A stretch of 51,229 bases of DNA, taken from Saccharospirillaceae bacterium (GTDB lineage Bacteria; Pseudomonadota; Gammaproteobacteria; Pseudomonadales; Oceanobacteraceae). The stretch is from the NCBI GenBank assembly GCA_021208685.1, contig JAJOJJ010000044.1, positions 1 through 51,229 of the forward strand, given 5' to 3'. The notes below the pieces were generated by a model. It had not been told where the DNA came from. It saw nothing but the letters and a program-made list of their open reading frames with translations, and did no database searches. The position numbers and the translations under genes are program-made. Shown piece after piece: positions 9,330 to 18,800 of this stretch (position 1 is its first letter; every line of letters begins with the position of its first letter).

Positions 9330-9342
9330 TGAAAGATATTCA
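9330..9342. promoter_or_regulatory. Putative MetR-binding box upstream of metE
   Basis: TGAAAGATATTCA matches the TGAA-N5-TTCA palindrome known for MetR, the homocysteine-responsive LysR-type activator of metE. It sits between metE and the next gene upstream, where such a site is expected. Confidence 0.6.
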
Positions 9343-9425
9343 CATTCTGGCCAAATTCAATCATGAGATAAAACGATGATTTCTAATACAAAGTTGAATT
9401 TATCTAATAGATAAATGAATCAGTG

Positions 9426-10058
9426 TCATCCCTTCCGTGCAGGCAAACACTCATAACCGGCGGGTACTTTGCGCATCACCAGCAGCACCTGACCGACGTG
9501 AATCCCCCATTTGCTCATGCGGGTTTCGTTAATCACCACGCCATCGGCGACCTGAAACATCCAGTCGTCCATATCCAGATCGATGGTATCGCCAGGCTTG
9601 CCATAACGCAGGGTATAGGCCATCTGAATGCTGTTACCAGCATGATTCATGGTGGTCGGCTGCGGTACATCCGTGGCGCTGGCGTGATAACCGCCGGTGC
9701 CATTGGGCGTCAGCGTCCAGACGCGGGTTTCCTCGACGGCTGGGGCACCGGGCTCATCATAGAAGTAAAACACTTCATCAAGGGTGCCGGTTTCAGTACC
9801 GTTACCCTGATCTTCCCAGCGGGCAAGAATGCGGGCATTAAACTGGCGGATCTGTTTACCGGAGCGGTCACGCACCACCCCGTCAGCACAGAGGGTGCCA
9901 TCAAAGAAGGTGCGCGGATCCAGCGCCGGAGAACGCCCGGCGTACTCATCGACCTGCACACCGGCACAGCCTGTTAACAGAGCACCGGCGGCCAGCAGCA
10001 GAGCGGCGGGAAACAGTCCGCGGGAAGCGACAACGGGGTTGGACTCGGACAAATTCAT
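9426..10058 (-). CDS. DUF3833 family lipoprotein
   Basis: The 210-residue product has a lipoprotein signal with lipobox LTGC, then a domain with the character of DUF3833 (PRTFFDGTLCADGVVRDRSG near the start, GKPGDTIDLDMDDWMFQ and VVINETRMSKWGI later). The family is of unknown function; the fold is lipocalin-like in my understanding, and the protein is probably membrane-anchored in the periplasm. The frame is open upstream to 10229, but ATG 10058 is chosen because GGAGG precedes it by five bases and places the signal peptide at the N-terminus. It is in the same orientation as metE but about 110 bases upstream, probably a separate unit. Confidence 0.8.
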   Translation of the reverse strand: MNLSESNPVVASRGLFPAALLLAAGALLTGCAGVQVDEYAGRSPALDPRTFFDGTLCADGVVRDRSGKQIRQFNARILARWEDQGNGTETGTLDEVFYFYDEPGAPAVEETRVWTLTPNGTGGYHASATDVPQPTTMNHAGNSIQMAYTLRYGKPGDTIDLDMDDWMFQVADGVVINETRMSKWGIHVGQVLLVMRKVPAGYECLPARKG

Positions 10059-10252
10059 AAAGCCTCCATAAAACCTATACAAATTGCTGTACAGAATTAT
10101 ACAAAGCAGCATCAGTAGCAATAGCCAAGATGCCTCTGAATCCTTCACGCCAAGCGCTGCAGAATGATTCAGAAGTGCCCTGAATTCTGTTGCGGCTGAT
10201 AAAAAACCCAGTAGACTGGCGCTCAACATCGTCTGTCAAAGCGCTTTTCATC

Positions 10253-10894
10253 ATGCCCCGCCTCGAAATCTTCGCTGAAGATCATATGCAGTATGCCTAC
10301 GGCATTTACCTTTTTACCGCCAAACATCCTCTGGTCCGCAAGCTGAAGAAAGTGGCTCAGCCAAGCGTTCATGGCCACAAAACCTGGTCATCCAGCTTTT
10401 TGCTGATGGACTGGCTGAGCACCCATCCGTTGGCGCCAAACAGCCGGGTACTGGAACTGGGTTGTGGCTGGGGCCCGGCAGCGGTGTATTGCGCCAGCCA
10501 GCAACAGGCGAAAGTCACCGGGCTGGATGTGGATGACAGCGTATTCCCCTATCTGGATATGGTAGCCGCCGCAAACGATGCCAAAGTACGTCCGTTGCAC
10601 GCGTCCTTTAATGATATGAAAGGCCAGAATCTGGCGAAATTCGATTGCATCATCGGAGCGGATATCTGCTTCTGGGATGAAATGGTCAGCGACTTGCTGC
10701 GCTTGTTTAAGCGGGCGAAAAAAGCCGGTGTTAAGCACATTATTCTGGCCGATCCGGGGCGATCCACCTTCAATGAGTTAACCAACCGCTGTGAAAAACT
10801 CTGGCCTGCGGCCTTTACCTACGAGCACTGGTTTGCGCTGGAACCGAACCGCTTTGAGGGACGCCTGATGATTCTGGATTTCACCAGACTGTAA
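10253..10894 (+). CDS. Class I SAM-dependent methyltransferase, METTL21/lysine-type
   Basis: The protein carries the SAM-binding motif I VLELGCGWGPAAVYCA and a post-motif acidic residue in VTGLDVDDSV, then DCIIGADICFWDEM, which resembles the D-I/V-C-F/Y-W segment of the Methyltransferase_16 (protein-lysine methyltransferase) group. The substrate is unknown. The start is uncertain: ATG 10253 gives 213 residues; the frame is open back to a TTG at 10190. A possible promoter (TTGCGG 10190-10195, TAGACT 10212-10217, 16-base spacer) lies upstream and would make the 10253 start reasonable. It is a single gene, convergent with the metal permease. Confidence 0.75.
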   Translation: MPRLEIFAEDHMQYAYGIYLFTAKHPLVRKLKKVAQPSVHGHKTWSSSFLLMDWLSTHPLAPNSRVLELGCGWGPAAVYCASQQQAKVTGLDVDDSVFPYLDMVAAANDAKVRPLHASFNDMKGQNLAKFDCIIGADICFWDEMVSDLLRLFKRAKKAGVKHIILADPGRSTFNELTNRCEKLWPAAFTYEHWFALEPNRFEGRLMILDFTRL

Positions 10895-10911
10895 GCACCA
10901 TCAGCAAGGCA

Positions 10912-10950
10912 TAAAAAACGCCGCCCTAACCTGGTTAGTGCGGCGTTTTT
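10912..10950. terminator. Bidirectional rho-independent terminator
   Basis: ATAAAAAACGCCGC and GCGGCGTTTTTAT are near-perfect inverted arms around a 13-base loop, with A- and T-runs on the outer sides. It serves both the methyltransferase and the convergent permease. Confidence 0.85.
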
Positions 10951-10966
10951 ATTGACAGAAGAATAA

Positions 10967-12265
10967 CTACACGCCTGCGGTATTCATCAGCCAGCCAATC
11001 AGCAGTACCTGCGGTACGGTAATCAGCGGTAAAAACAGCGCGATTTTCCAGCTTTTGGTGGTATTTTGCAGCGCCATGATTTCCGTGTAATCCGTCGCGG
11101 CACCCGCCATTAAAAACGTAAAGGCATTACCCGGCGCACCCGCGCGGTTAAATAAATCGGCCGCAATCGGACTGGAGCCCTCTGAGCACACTTCAATAAT
11201 GGTGGTCACCAGAAGGGTCATCATCAGACCGGTAAACGTGGCACCAAACCAGAGTCCGAAGCTGTCTTCCGGTACAAAAGCCCTGACCAGAGCCACCAAC
11301 ACCACGCCAAAGAATACCCAGCGCAACACCATTTTGGATTCTTTAAATCCCTGCCAGAACATGCGTAACAATGACGGTACTGACCAGTCATTGTTTTTCC
11401 AGGTACTTTTCAGCGTTGGCAGAAAAGCCACCTGCTGAAATTCGCCCTGATTCGGATTGACCGGTAAGGTGCCGCGCTCAACCAGACGGTCAAAAATCCA
11501 GCCACTGACCCAGGCAATCAGCAGCGAAGCGACAATAAATAACAACGTCCATTTAAGGCCGATCAGACCAACCAGAATTAGCGTCAGGGTTAATGAATTC
11601 CACGGGCTGGCAATCAGGAAAGCCATCACCTGACCGATACTGGCACCACGCTCATACAGTTTCATCGCTACCATTAAAATGCCATGGTTACACAGATCGA
11701 GCATTAGACCAGCCAGCGTGGCGCGGAATAAACCCCGCTTACTGCCACCTTTGCCCAGTACCGACATCACCAGTTCACGCGGAATCCGCCCCAGCAAGCC
11801 GACAAAGAACGATGCGGTCAGAATCCCCCACCACATGGCGTTGACCATTTCGTAAGCGGTATGCAGCATCACGCCCAGCCAGGGCAAACGGCCATCAGCC
11901 TGATGGCCCAACAGTAAAAAACCGATATAGCCCAGCACCACAAAACTGCCGCAGCCCCACAAAATCCAGTCGATGCGGCCTTTTTCGGCGGGCGGACAGC
12001 AGCCACCGGATTCAGCGCTGTCTGTACCACAGGACGCAGCCACCGCTGATGCGCTGCCGCAACAGGAACTCTCGGCTACTTTGGGTGCCGTTGCACAACA
12101 GGATGCAGGCGTTGCCGCTGCTGAGGTTTTCGCGCTGCCGCAGAATGAGCTTTCAGTGCTCTTTACTTCAGCCTCTTTTATTTCGGCAGCGCAGCATGAC
12201 ACTGGCTTAGCCGCTGTTGAGGGTTTCGCGCTGCCGCAGCAGCTCTTGCGTTCTGTATCAGTCAT
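10967..12265 (-). CDS. SO_0444/ArsP-type permease with Cys-rich N-terminus (Cu/Zn efflux-like)
   Basis: The 432-residue protein is a COG0701-type permease with about eight to ten membrane segments from residue ~105 on. Its first ~95 residues are cytoplasmic and contain repeated Cys motifs: SCCGSAK, SCCAAE, SFCGSAK, SCCAT, SCCGSAS, SCG and GGCCPP. This layout is typical of the SO_0444-type Cu/Zn efflux family; the Cys motifs probably bind metal and deliver it to the channel. The start ATG 12265 is favoured by an upstream GGGAGAAGG and by the SO_0444-like MTDTERKSCC opening; the frame is open further upstream to 12322. It overlaps the end of the MerR gene by eight bases, so the two form an operon. 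Confidence 0.8.
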   Translation of the reverse strand: MTDTERKSCCGSAKPSTAAKPVSCCAAEIKEAEVKSTESSFCGSAKTSAAATPASCCATAPKVAESSCCGSASAVAASCGTDSAESGGCCPPAEKGRIDWILWGCGSFVVLGYIGFLLLGHQADGRLPWLGVMLHTAYEMVNAMWWGILTASFFVGLLGRIPRELVMSVLGKGGSKRGLFRATLAGLMLDLCNHGILMVAMKLYERGASIGQVMAFLIASPWNSLTLTLILVGLIGLKWTLLFIVASLLIAWVSGWIFDRLVERGTLPVNPNQGEFQQVAFLPTLKSTWKNNDWSVPSLLRMFWQGFKESKMVLRWVFFGVVLVALVRAFVPEDSFGLWFGATFTGLMMTLLVTTIIEVCSEGSSPIAADLFNRAGAPGNAFTFLMAGAATDYTEIMALQNTTKSWKIALFLPLITVPQVLLIGWLMNTAGV

Positions 12266-12704
12266 GCTGACCTTCTCCCTGACGTCCACAATGTTCATTG
12301 AGGTGCACATCGGCACCTTCAATCAAATGACAGATATGGTCACCGCACGGCATACAATCAGGCTGCATCGCCCAGAGTTCTACTGCCCGCTCCATACGTC
12401 CGACCAGCGCCTGCATCGCAGCCAGTCTGGCCCGCGCCTCATTCAGACGGGGTTCAATCAACTGCCGGACCGTTGGACAGGGCGACTCCCCCTGCTCTGC
12501 GGCCTGCAACATGGTCTGAATATCCTCCAGGGTAAACCCCAGATCCCGTGCCTGCAGAATGAATCGCAGACGTTTATGCTCTGCCGCCGTAAACCGGTGA
12601 TAACCACTGTCATCTTTATCCGGATTCAGTAACCCGATCCGCACATAGTGACGGATAGTATTGGCATTCACCTGCTCACGTCTGGCAAGTTCCATGACCC
12701 GCAT
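12258..12704 (-). CDS. MerR family regulator, ZntR/CadR-like
   Basis: The 148-residue protein has an N-terminal winged HTH (MRVMELARREQVNANTIRHYVRIGLL), a long dimerisation helix, and a C-terminal metal loop CMPCGDHICHLIEG (C117, C120, H123, C125, H126), plus Cys76 at the start of the dimerisation helix. This matches the pattern of zinc/cadmium-type MerR proteins, where a Cys in the helix and a CxxC-type C-terminal loop bind the ion. It is the first gene of an operon with the cysteine-rich permease, and a MerR-type promoter with a 19-base spacer lies upstream. The exact metal cannot be stated from sequence alone. Confidence 0.87.
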   Translation of the reverse strand: MRVMELARREQVNANTIRHYVRIGLLNPDKDDSGYHRFTAAEHKRLRFILQARDLGFTLEDIQTMLQAAEQGESPCPTVRQLIEPRLNEARARLAAMQALVGRMERAVELWAMQPDCMPCGDHICHLIEGADVHLNEHCGRQGEGQHD

Positions 12705-13016
12705 AACGTTCTCCTGCTTTCGCGTGTTTCAGTATTCAGGCAGCTTAAACCTTTGAGTTGCTCGCAGGTCAAGCGGTGTTTTCAGCCGCTTGCTGCGCCC
12801 AGACCTCTCATAACCGGACTCAGATCAGATCTGCCGTGGAAAAATCGCTGTTTTTGGCTTTTTATACCCCAGCTTCGGCTATGCTTTGGAGGCAGGAAAA
12901 ATCAGGACAACCTGAGAACGGCTCCGTTCAGGGCAGATAGACACTCTGATTTTTTGCCAGCCGAAACGTTATTGTCCGGGCGTCAGCGCTGAAACGGATA
13001 ACCAAACAGAGACCCT
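12705..13016. promoter_or_regulatory. Divergent promoter region for the MerR operon and a cyclase
   Basis: The region of 312 bases between the minus-strand MerR gene and the plus-strand diguanylate cyclase has no gene of its own; short open frames overlap it without protein character. The MerR-type promoter occupies 12742-12772. The cyclase promoter is not evident. Confidence 0.5.
12742..12772 (-). promoter_or_regulatory. MerR-type promoter with 19-bp spacer
   Basis: Reading the minus strand, TTGACC (12767-12772) and TAAGCT (12742-12747) are separated by 19 bases, longer than the usual 17. The spacer region carries an ACCT...AGGT dyad (12749-12752 and 12766-12769). Long spacers with a dyad between the hexamers are the hallmark of MerR-controlled promoters, where the metal-bound regulator twists the DNA to align the hexamers. 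It probably drives the merR-permease operon. Confidence 0.7.
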
Positions 13017-14594
13017 ATGCTTTCAATCCGTCAGTTGTTTCTTTTTCTTTCGGTCATTTTCATTGCCCTGCTGTTTGTCGGGTTACTGCTGGTGCGTTGG
13101 TTATGGTTTTATCCGGCTGAACTGAATATTGCCCTGAAAACGCAGAAAAACGAGATTCTGAGCCTGAACAGCGTACTGGATCTGCAACGGGAAAATCTGC
13201 AGGCGTTTGCCGTGGATTATGCGTATTGGGATGATGCCTGGCATTACAGTCAGTTTCCTGACCGCAAATTTACCGATACCAATTTCACCGGCACCACGTT
13301 CACCTCACTGAACATCTCCGGCGTACTGATGCTCAACAAAGGGCGTGAGCCGTTGTTTAACCTTGAATACCATAAAGAGGAAGCCCTGATCAGCAGTGAT
13401 GATGGCCACCTGATTCAATGGCTGAAAGAGGATCACAACGCGTATTTGCAAAGCCATCCGCTGACGCTGTTTCAGACCATTAATAACCAGCCCCATCTGT
13501 TAGCGGTCAGCCCGGTTATGCACTCGGACAGCAGCGGCCCGCAGCAAGGCTGGATGATTTTTTTCCAGCACCTGAATGACGATGTACTTAACACCTGGAG
13601 CCGCATTACCCGGATCCCGCTTGCATCGATTGATATTGCGGCGGATGCCATCAGCCTGCAGACCCCGCCGGTACAGGTCAGCCCCAGCAATGACCGCTGC
13701 CTGATGTCTCCGGATGAGCAGCCGGTATTCTGCTTCCGCATTTATCACCAGCAGGCCATTCCACAGTTTCTGACCAGCACCGTGCTGACCACCTTCCTGC
13801 TGATTGCACTGATTCCGACCGGTATATTTCTGATTCTGGTTCACCTGCTGATCACGCCGATCCGTAAGGCAACCGAACTGCTGCAAATGAACAACCGCGA
13901 TGGCATGCTGCGTCCGGTGCTGTTTACCACGCCAATCCGCATCCGCGAGCTGCGCCAGCTGCGTGACACGTACAACCAGCTGGTGCATACCGCCCGGCAA
14001 CAACAGGCGCGGCTGGAGCAGCTGTCCAACACCGACCGCCTGACCAATATTCCTAACCGCCGTGCTTTTGATGAAGCACTGGAAAACACCTGGCGACGCC
14101 TGCAGCGCCACAGTCAATCGGCCGCCTTAATTCTGGTGGACATTGATTATTTTAAGCGCTTTAACGACCACTACGGCCATCAGGCCGGTGATGATGCATT
14201 GCACCGGGTTGCTCAGGCGTTAAAGAGTTGCGCCAAACGAACCGATGAAATGGCGGCGCGCTTTGGTGGCGAAGAATTCGCCCTGATTTTGTACATCGAC
14301 GATGCCAACAATCTGGATGCTGTCCGCCACCGGATCAGCGAAAGCATCCGTGCACTGGATATTCATCACAACCATTCATCCGTCAGCAAACAGCTGACCA
14401 TCAGTTTTGGCATTGCCTGGATACGGGAATCGGGTTCGTGGCTGGAAAAAATGACGAAAGAGGACTGGCTGAGGGCGGCCGATTCCGCCCTGTATGAAGC
14501 CAAGGCATCCGGGCGTAACTGCAATATGCTGCAGGTGATTACCCCGGATATTCCTTTTACAGAGTCACCTGTATGGCAGCAATCACCCGATTAG
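13017..14594 (+). CDS. Membrane diguanylate cyclase with CHASE4-like sensor
   Basis: The 525-residue protein has an N-terminal membrane helix (8-30), a periplasmic region with [14 protein letters not shown] characteristic of CHASE4 domains, a second helix near 255-280, a HAMP-like linker and a GGDEF domain. The catalytic signature is GGEEF at 417-421, so c-di-GMP synthesis is expected at the cytoplasmic face. The inhibitory site position (408-411) reads RTDE rather than RxxD, so product feedback may be weak or absent. It ends 38 bases inside the convergent purT gene, so the 3' ends overlap. Confidence 0.88.
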   Translation: MLSIRQLFLFLSVIFIALLFVGLLLVRWLWFYPAELNIALKTQKNEILSLNSVLDLQRENLQAFAVDYAYWDDAWHYSQFPDRKFTDTNFTGTTFTSLNISGVLMLNKGREPLFNLEYHKEEALISSDDGHLIQWLKEDHNAYLQSHPLTLFQTINNQPHLLAVSPVMHSDSSGPQQGWMIFFQHLNDDVLNTWSRITRIPLASIDIAADAISLQTPPVQVSPSNDRCLMSPDEQPVFCFRIYHQQAIPQFLTSTVLTTFLLIALIPTGIFLILVHLLITPIRKATELLQMNNRDGMLRPVLFTTPIRIRELRQLRDTYNQLVHTARQQQARLEQLSNTDRLTNIPNRRAFDEALENTWRRLQRHSQSAALILVDIDYFKRFNDHYGHQAGDDALHRVAQALKSCAKRTDEMAARFGGEEFALILYIDDANNLDAVRHRISESIRALDIHHNHSSVSKQLTISFGIAWIRESGSWLEKMTKEDWLRAADSALYEAKASGRNCNMLQVITPDIPFTESPVWQQSPD

Positions 14595-15753
14595 CTTTGT
14601 CTTTAGCCGCCTGAATACTTTCATCCCGGGCCAGCGCCACACCTAAACGTCGCTTGCCCGACACTTCCGGTTTACCAAATAAACGCAGCTGGGTATGAAT
14701 TTCCGCCAGCGCCTTATCCAGACCGGAATACTGCATCGTGGTGGATTCGCCCGCCACCAGCAGCACCGAGGATGCCGATGGCCCGTGCTGCTGAATATTC
14801 GGAATCGGCAATCCCAGAATCGCCCGCGCATGCAGGGCAAATTCGGATAAATCCTGCGAAATCAGAGTGACCAGCCCGGTATCGTGCGGGCGTGGTGACA
14901 CTTCGCTGAAAATCACCTCATCGCCTTTTACAAACAGCTCAACACCAAACAGTCCAAGCCCGCCCAGATCATCGGTGACCACTCGGGCAATCTGCTGCGC
15001 TTTCGCCAGCGCGGTTTCCGTCATCGCCTGTGGCTGCCAGGATTCCTGATAATCGCCATCCTCCTGACGATGGCCAATCGGTTCACAGAAACTGGTCACC
15101 ATATTACCAGTGCTGTCTTTATGGCGAATGGTCAGCAGCGTGATCTCGAAATCAAAATCGACAAACCCTTCAACAATCACTTTGCCCTTACCGGCACGGC
15201 CACCTTCCTGCGCATAAGCCCAGGCCCGGGCAAGCTGGTCTGGTTCACGCACAAAACTCTGCCCCTTGCCGGAAGAACTCATAATCGGCTTCACCAGACA
15301 GGGCAGACCAATGGTTTCCACCGCGTTAAGGAAATCCTCTTCGTTATCGGCAAACTGATAACTTGATGTCGGGACGTTAAGTGTTTCCGCCGCCAGACGA
15401 CGGATGCCTTCGCGGTTCATGGTCAGCTGGGTAGCACGGGCCGTCGGGATAATCCGCACACCTTCCTGCTCAAGTTCTGCCAGAGTCGCTGTGGCGATGG
15501 CTTCGATTTCAGGCACCACCAGATGGGGTTTTTCCTGTTCAATCACCGCCCGCAGCGCCGCACCATCGAGCATATTCAGCACATGGCTGCGATCAGCCAC
15601 CTGCATCGCCGGGGCGTTGGCGTAGCGGTCGGCGGCGATCACCTCGCAGCCCAGACGCTGCAGTTCAATAACGACTTCCTTGCCCAGCTCACCGGCGCCG
15701 CACAGCAGCACCCGGGTGGCCGTCGGAGAAAAAGGGGTTCCCAGTGTTGTCAT
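14557..15753 (-). CDS. purT: Formate-dependent phosphoribosylglycinamide formyltransferase
   Basis: PurT makes formyl-GAR from GAR, formate and ATP in purine synthesis, an alternative to the folate-dependent PurN. The protein has the ATP-grasp arrangement: N-terminal [17 protein letters not shown], then [15 protein letters not shown] with the ATP-binding Lys, and [23 protein letters not shown] with the metal-binding Glu. At 398 residues it matches the family (392 in E. coli). ATG 15753 is chosen because homologues start with MT-x-LGTP; an in-frame ATG at 15765 adds four residues. It is the last gene of a run Nudix, carbonic anhydrase, DUF1289, purT. Confidence 0.95.
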   Translation of the reverse strand: MTTLGTPFSPTATRVLLCGAGELGKEVVIELQRLGCEVIAADRYANAPAMQVADRSHVLNMLDGAALRAVIEQEKPHLVVPEIEAIATATLAELEQEGVRIIPTARATQLTMNREGIRRLAAETLNVPTSSYQFADNEEDFLNAVETIGLPCLVKPIMSSSGKGQSFVREPDQLARAWAYAQEGGRAGKGKVIVEGFVDFDFEITLLTIRHKDSTGNMVTSFCEPIGHRQEDGDYQESWQPQAMTETALAKAQQIARVVTDDLGGLGLFGVELFVKGDEVIFSEVSPRPHDTGLVTLISQDLSEFALHARAILGLPIPNIQQHGPSASSVLLVAGESTTMQYSGLDKALAEIHTQLRLFGKPEVSGKRRLGVALARDESIQAAKDKANRVIAAIQVTL

Positions 15754-15785
15754 GGTGTTATCCATCAAAAAGAAAGAGGTGCCGG

Positions 15786-15983
15786 TCAGTCGGCCGGTAC
15801 AGGGGTATAATTCATTGCATCGCGCTCACGCTCGGCCACTTTTTGCAGAACCGCACGGCGCTCATCATCGCTGTAACGGCCCCAGCGGCTGATTTCTTCA
15901 CCACTGCGATAGCAGCCGACACACAGGTCGTTATCATCCAAAGCGCAGATATTCACACACGGAGAACGAACGGGAGTGCTCAC
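15786..15983 (-). CDS. DUF1289 family small Cys protein
   Basis: A 65-residue protein with the DUF1289 pattern: RSPCVNIC followed by [14 protein letters not shown]. The four cysteines (C9, C13, C22, C25) probably hold an iron-sulfur cluster or zinc; the family's function is unknown. Its start overlaps the stop of the carbonic anhydrase gene by four bases (ATGA type), showing co-translation. Confidence 0.85.
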   Translation of the reverse strand: MSTPVRSPCVNICALDDNDLCVGCYRSGEEISRWGRYSDDERRAVLQKVAERERDAMNYTPVPAD

Positions 15984-16504
15984 AGCTCAATCTCCTGCAA
16001 TTGCTCGCGGTAACGTTTCGCATTGTGCACGTAATGGGCAGCACTGCCTTCCAGCATTTTACATTGCATCTCGTTCAGCTGACGCTTAATCACCGCAGGC
16101 GAGCCAACCACCAGTGAACCATCCGGAATTTCCATATGTTCCGGAACCAGCGCGTTCGCCCCGATAATGCAGTGCTTACCGATTCTGGCGCCGTTCAGCA
16201 CCACGGCATTAATACCGATCAGCGAATAATCACCTACCGTACAGCCATGCAGCATCGCGTTATGGCCCACGGTCACGCCTTTCCCCAGTGTCAGCGGGAT
16301 ACCGGAATCGGTATGCAGTACCGCATTATCCTGCACGTTGGCATGCTCACCGATGGTGATCAGATCGTTATCACCACGAATCACCACGCCAAACCAGATG
16401 CTGCTGTTATCGCCCAGAACCACACTGCCGATCACTCTGGCACCATCGGCTACAAAGACATCCTGACCACGGGTTGGACGACGCTCGCCCAGCTGATAAA
16501 ACAT
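15980..16504 (-). CDS. Gamma carbonic anhydrase family protein
   Basis: The 174-residue protein is a left-handed beta-helix hexapeptide-repeat protein of the YrdA/PaaY type. Metal-binding histidines are visible in [19 protein letters not shown] (two His), the set expected for the zinc site between subunits of the trimer. Activity as a carbonic anhydrase is not proven for all members. It is the second gene of the minus-strand run, starting 10 bases after the Nudix gene. Confidence 0.88.
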   Translation of the reverse strand: MFYQLGERRPTRGQDVFVADGARVIGSVVLGDNSSIWFGVVIRGDNDLITIGEHANVQDNAVLHTDSGIPLTLGKGVTVGHNAMLHGCTVGDYSLIGINAVVLNGARIGKHCIIGANALVPEHMEIPDGSLVVGSPAVIKRQLNEMQCKMLEGSAAHYVHNAKRYREQLQEIEL

Positions 16505-16514
16505 AAAGTTCTTC

Positions 16515-17087
16515 CTATACCTTGTACGGAATGTCGCAATCCCAGAGATGATTCATCATCTCGGCAATCATCATGGCGGTCAGCCCCCAGATGTGGAAGC
16601 CATTGAAATCGTAACTGGGAATGCGGATCTGGCCGCTCTCAAAGTAGCGGCTGGGCGGTAACTGAAAATGACTGAGTGGTACTTTAAAAACCGCATCCAG
16701 CTCGTCTGGGTTTGCCATAAGCGGCTCATTCGCCGGGATCAGCCCCAATACCGGAGTCACTAAGTAGCCAAAACGCGAAACGACCTGATCCAGCTCACCC
16801 AAGACCCTAACCCGGCTGCGCGCCAGAGCCACCTCCTCCTCAGCCTCACGCAGCGCCGTCATGATAATACTCTGATCGTCCGGATCACGCTTACCACCCG
16901 GAAAGGCAACCTCTCCTTTATGCGTCGATAGGTGCACCGCCCGGCGGGTCAATACCACCTGCGGCCGTTCTTCGTCAGTTAAAGCGACCAGAACGCCGGC
17001 TTCGGCCAGATCGGGTTGCTGCACTTTACGCGGCTGATGTTGCTGCAGACGCAGCTGTAAATAATCGAAGAGTGGGGATGAATTCAT
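16515..17087 (-). CDS. Nudix hydrolase, CoA pyrophosphatase type
   Basis: The protein of 190 residues has the CoA-pyrophosphatase signature [22 protein letters not shown] directly before the Nudix box GGKRDPDDQ...ALREAEEEV. Members split CoA and its derivatives to phosphopantetheine and ADP. The Nudix glutamates (REAEEE) that bind Mg2+ are kept. The start ATG 17087 is preferred over the in-frame GTG at 17129, which has no useful ribosome site, though that of 17087 is also weak. It heads the minus-strand run that ends with purT. Confidence 0.88.
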   Translation of the reverse strand: MNSSPLFDYLQLRLQQHQPRKVQQPDLAEAGVLVALTDEERPQVVLTRRAVHLSTHKGEVAFPGGKRDPDDQSIIMTALREAEEEVALARSRVRVLGELDQVVSRFGYLVTPVLGLIPANEPLMANPDELDAVFKVPLSHFQLPPSRYFESGQIRIPSYDFNGFHIWGLTAMMIAEMMNHLWDCDIPYKV

Positions 17088-17405
17088 GGGTTCATTGTAA
17101 TGTGCGGATGACAAACGAACCAGTGCCACTCCGGCCAGAGCACTCTTATACCGTTTCGTTATTTAAACTTCAGGCGATTGCATGAAATGCCCGTCCGACG
17201 CCAAAGGAATACTCTTACATTGTTCAGTTAACACTCTGTTTTTAAACGATTTTGGTTCCTGCCTGAACATTATCAGAAATTTTTGCTAATCAATTCAGTC
17301 AGTTAGTAACAATTTTTACGGTTGGCGGGGGATTTTGTCACATCCTGTAATTCGGTAGACTAAATCCGTAAAAATGCAAATCAATATCTGCACGGAGTGT
17401 CGTTT

Positions 17406-17750
17406 GTGCAACTGCCACCCTTTGATGAACTGAAGAATCTGGCCAATCAGAACCCGGATGCGCTGGAAGCACTGCGCCAGCAACTGATTGAAAAGACCAT
17501 TAACAGTGCCAGTGAAGACTTGCGCCGGCGCCTGCGCGGCCTGCAGTTTCAGATTGATATGGAACGCCAGCGGGCGAGCAATCCACTCTCAGCCTGCCTG
17601 CGCATATCGCGCATGATGCATGAACATCTGCACACGCTGGTAGAGAGCCTGAACACCGCTGACACCCCGGAAGCTGTGTCCGGTCACAGCACAATGCCAG
17701 CCCATCTCTCCGCCAATATTATTCCCTTCCCGTTACGGATAGGCTCCTGA
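17406..17750 (+). CDS. DUF3135 family protein
   Basis: A cytoplasmic protein of 114 residues, with the opening LPPFDELKNLANQNPDALEALR followed by a helical RxxLRGLQFQIDMERQRASNP segment that I associate with DUF3135. No function is known. The start GTG 17406 is chosen because GGAG lies eight bases upstream; an in-frame GTG at 17397 overlaps that site. The C-terminal 30 residues look unstructured. The downstream Nudix gene is co-oriented 70 bases on. Confidence 0.7.
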   Translation: MQLPPFDELKNLANQNPDALEALRQQLIEKTINSASEDLRRRLRGLQFQIDMERQRASNPLSACLRISRMMHEHLHTLVESLNTADTPEAVSGHSTMPAHLSANIIPFPLRIGS

Positions 17751-17822
17751 GTCCGTTATACTCGCAGACTCTTTTTCAGCCGCCGGAACAAGGGCACTGA
17801 ACGATTCAGAGGTGCCCAGAAC

Positions 17823-18377
17823 ATGAAATACTGCAGCCAATGCGCCAGCGAAATGAGCTTTACCATTCCGGCCGGTGATAACCGCCCGCGCTTTGTTTGC
17901 TCTGCCTGCCATACGATCTTCTATCAGAATCCGCGTATCGTGGCCGGCACTCTGCCCATTCATAACGGTCAGGTGCTGCTGTGCCGCCGCGCCATTGAAC
18001 CACGCCGGGGTTTCTGGACACTGCCCGCCGGTTTTATGGAAAACGGCGAAAGCACTGAACAGGCCGCCCTGCGTGAAACCTGGGAGGAAGCCCGGGCACA
18101 TGTTGAACTGCAATCATTATTCAGCATGATCACCGTGCCGCACATTGATCAGGTACATATATTTTTTCTGGCTGTTTTACCACATGCAGAATTCGGGGCC
18201 GGGGAAGAAAGTCTGGAAGTGGCCTTGTTTAAGGAAGAAGACATTCCCTGGCAAGAGCTGGCCTTCCCCACCGTCAGTCAGACTCTTAAGCGCTATTTCG
18301 CTGAACCTGCAAACCCGCTGACAACCCACGTTTTTGATATCCGGCCCCCGCAGGCTGTGCCCGGGAATCCGTGCTGA
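17823..18377 (+). CDS. Nudix hydrolase with N-terminal zinc ribbon
   Basis: The 184-residue protein has a four-cysteine zinc ribbon (C4, C7, C26, C29) followed by a Nudix domain with box GFMENGESTEQAALRETWEEARA. The catalytic Glu residues of REXXEE are present, but the usual Gly after EEx is Arg here, as also seen in some NudC-like and ADP-ribose hydrolases. The FxxNPR-type motif IFYQNPRIVAGTLP is typical of the zinc-ribbon Nudix group that acts on NADH or ADP-ribose. The substrate is not certain. Confidence 0.85.
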   Translation: MKYCSQCASEMSFTIPAGDNRPRFVCSACHTIFYQNPRIVAGTLPIHNGQVLLCRRAIEPRRGFWTLPAGFMENGESTEQAALRETWEEARAHVELQSLFSMITVPHIDQVHIFFLAVLPHAEFGAGEESLEVALFKEEDIPWQELAFPTVSQTLKRYFAEPANPLTTHVFDIRPPQAVPGNPC

Positions 18378-18394
18378 AAACCGTGAAAATCTGA

Positions 18395-18706
18395 TCAGAA
18401 ATCCGCCAGCAACCAGACATCATAAGCGGGCTCTTCATAAGGATGAGCACATTTCAGTGCCGCCACCGCTGCCCGGATGTGTTCGTCGCTGCAGACCATC
18501 TCCACCCGGTATTCGTCTACCTGTTCCAGCTCTCCGGCGCTGCCAATAAAAGGATTCGCTGCGGCGGACGGGCGGAATTGTCCGCTTCCCTCAACCTGCC
18601 AGCAACACTCCTGATAGTGACCGATTTTCCCGCCTCCCGCTGCAAATACGGCGGCCTTCACAACATCAACATGCGACACCGGAACAAAGAACACTAATTT
18701 GTACAT
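18395..18706 (-). CDS. YqfO/NIF3-type C-terminal domain protein
   Basis: A 103-residue cytoplasmic protein with the pattern MYKLVFFVPVSHVDVVKAAVFAAGGGKIGHY and the ending ALKCAHPYEEPAYDVWLL, the same as the PII/CutA-like domain inserted in NIF3/YqfO proteins (HPYEEPAYD being the signature). As a stand-alone protein its function is unknown. The start ATG 18706 is chosen because it opens directly with the domain; the extension to 18724 begins with TTG. Confidence 0.8.
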   Translation of the reverse strand: MYKLVFFVPVSHVDVVKAAVFAAGGGKIGHYQECCWQVEGSGQFRPSAAANPFIGSAGELEQVDEYRVEMVCSDEHIRAAVAALKCAHPYEEPAYDVWLLADF

Positions 18707-18800
18707 AAATATTCTGTTTCTCAATAATTTAGCCAGTTTTCTGTAATGGTCTAGGCTTGAATATAACGTCCGTCATGCTGCAACAATCTAAGGAAAATTC

